Assembly: GCA_934630555.1 (NCBI GenBank)
Contig: CAKTXB010000138.1
Span: forward strand, 1-5,447
Direction of reading: 5' to 3'
From: an uncultured Oscillospiraceae bacterium
GTDB lineage: Bacteria; Bacillota; Clostridia; Oscillospirales; Oscillospiraceae
Length of the DNA: 5,447 nt
Made by a program: the position numbers and the translations under genes
Notes under the pieces: generated by a model
The model's input: the letters and a program-made list of their open reading frames with translations, nothing else
The model's database searches: none
Told to the model about the DNA's origin: nothing
Shown here: positions 5,164-5,447 of the stretch, one piece after another
Numbering within the stretch: the first letter of the stretch is position 1
Layout: each line of letters begins with the position of its first letter

Positions 5164-5185
5164 CGCCAAACTTGTAACTCGTTGC
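5164..5185. repeat. Diverged second copy of the CGCCAAA repeat
   Basis: It begins CGCCAAACTTGTAACTCGTT and differs from 5087-5108 at three positions. Two of the changes (C to T and A to C) fall inside the palindrome and break its symmetry, so only the upstream copy is a clean palindrome. The copies are 77 nt apart. Confidence 0.5.
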
Positions 5186-5393
5186 CTCAGAAGCACTGCA
5201 CACAATCCCCACTACCTCAAAAAACAAGGCCGCACCTACGTATTCGCCGAAACTGCTGACCCTAAGAACCAACTCTCGTCGAAATCGGGCAACAGCGCAG
5301 CGCCTTGCCCCGCAGCAAGCACGAAACATATCCAGCTCGCGCCTTCGGCGCAATCGCACGGCAGTACCCCCACGCTCCCCCGGGGGATAATCC

Positions 5394-5418
5394 AAAAAGG
5401 GGGCCCGCAGGCCCCCTT
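5394..5418 (-). terminator. Possible terminator on the minus strand at the right edge
   Basis: Read on the minus strand, AAGGGGGCC (5418-5410) pairs with GGCCCCCTT (5405-5397) around the loop TGCG. The stem runs into T residues at 5398-5394. The GC-rich stem plus short T-run fits an intrinsic terminator for a minus-strand gene lying beyond position 5447, which would converge on jag. Only five T residues are present and two can pair in the stem, so it could also be simple repeat structure. Confidence 0.45.
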
Positions 5419-5447
5419 GTGGCCGTCGGGGGATCGTCAAGGGGGCC

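Larger units (their letters stand above)
4842..5447. other. 606-nt structured intergenic region, no gene seen
   Basis: I find no convincing coding region on either strand. The longest minus-strand open frame (5440-5135) starts with TTG, has no ribosome binding site and runs straight through a terminator-like hairpin. The region holds two imperfect direct-repeat pairs, a perfect 14-bp hairpin, an 18-bp palindrome and several small hairpins: CCGGC 4874-4878 with GCCGG 4886-4890; TCGCACC 4928-4934 with GGTGCGA 4938-4944; CAGTA 5069-5073 with TACTG 5078-5082; TGCTC 5147-5151 with GAGCA 5156-5160; and GCGCC 5339-5343 with GGCGC 5347-5351. This pattern suits non-coding dispersed repeats more than a decayed gene. 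No tRNA, CRISPR array, transposase remnant or DnaA box is recognised. Confidence 0.55.

Noticed and set aside
5135..5440. A 101-codon minus-strand open frame in the right intergenic region
   Set aside because: It begins with TTG and has no ribosome binding site. It crosses the terminator-like hairpin and translates to Arg-rich sequence resembling no family I know.

Overview
This window carries a conserved bacterial housekeeping block from a GC-rich member of the Firmicutes. The best fit is a gut Clostridia lineage such as Oscillospiraceae/Ruminococcaceae; this is inferred from gene order, protein style and GC-rich third codon positions, with no database check. Every protein-coding gene I can support lies on the + strand. 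The order is hemW, rpmH, rnpA, yidD, yidC, jag (khpB).

Layout: positions 1-185 are non-coding and rich in GC hairpins. hemW (186-1391) encodes a radical-SAM protein of the HemW heme-chaperone type. A strong sigma-A-type promoter with upstream A-tracts (about 1441-1496) then drives rpmH (1597-1737, ribosomal protein L34), rnpA (1838-2188, RNase P protein), yidD (2185-2397, overlapping rnpA by 4 nt), yidC (2439-3830, lipoprotein-type membrane insertase) and jag/khpB (3836-4801, KH-R3H RNA-binding protein). A textbook intrinsic terminator (4808-4841) closes the unit. The remaining 606 bases (4842-5447) hold no convincing gene. They contain imperfect direct repeats, a perfect 14-bp hairpin, an 18-bp palindrome and, at the right edge, a terminator-like hairpin pointing to the minus strand.

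How the genes work together: L34 and the RNase P protein serve translation and tRNA maturation. YidD and YidC handle membrane-protein insertion. Jag/KhpB is an RNA-binding regulator that commonly travels with yidC. hemW appears to be a separate, upstream unit.

No new defence, mobile or biosynthetic system is visible. The points worth a second look are: hemW where dnaA often sits upstream of rpmH; the operon ending after jag without mnmE/mnmG; a possible hairpin between rpmH and rnpA; mutually exclusive hairpins before hemW; and structured, partly repeated intergenic DNA at both ends that may be a dispersed non-coding element.
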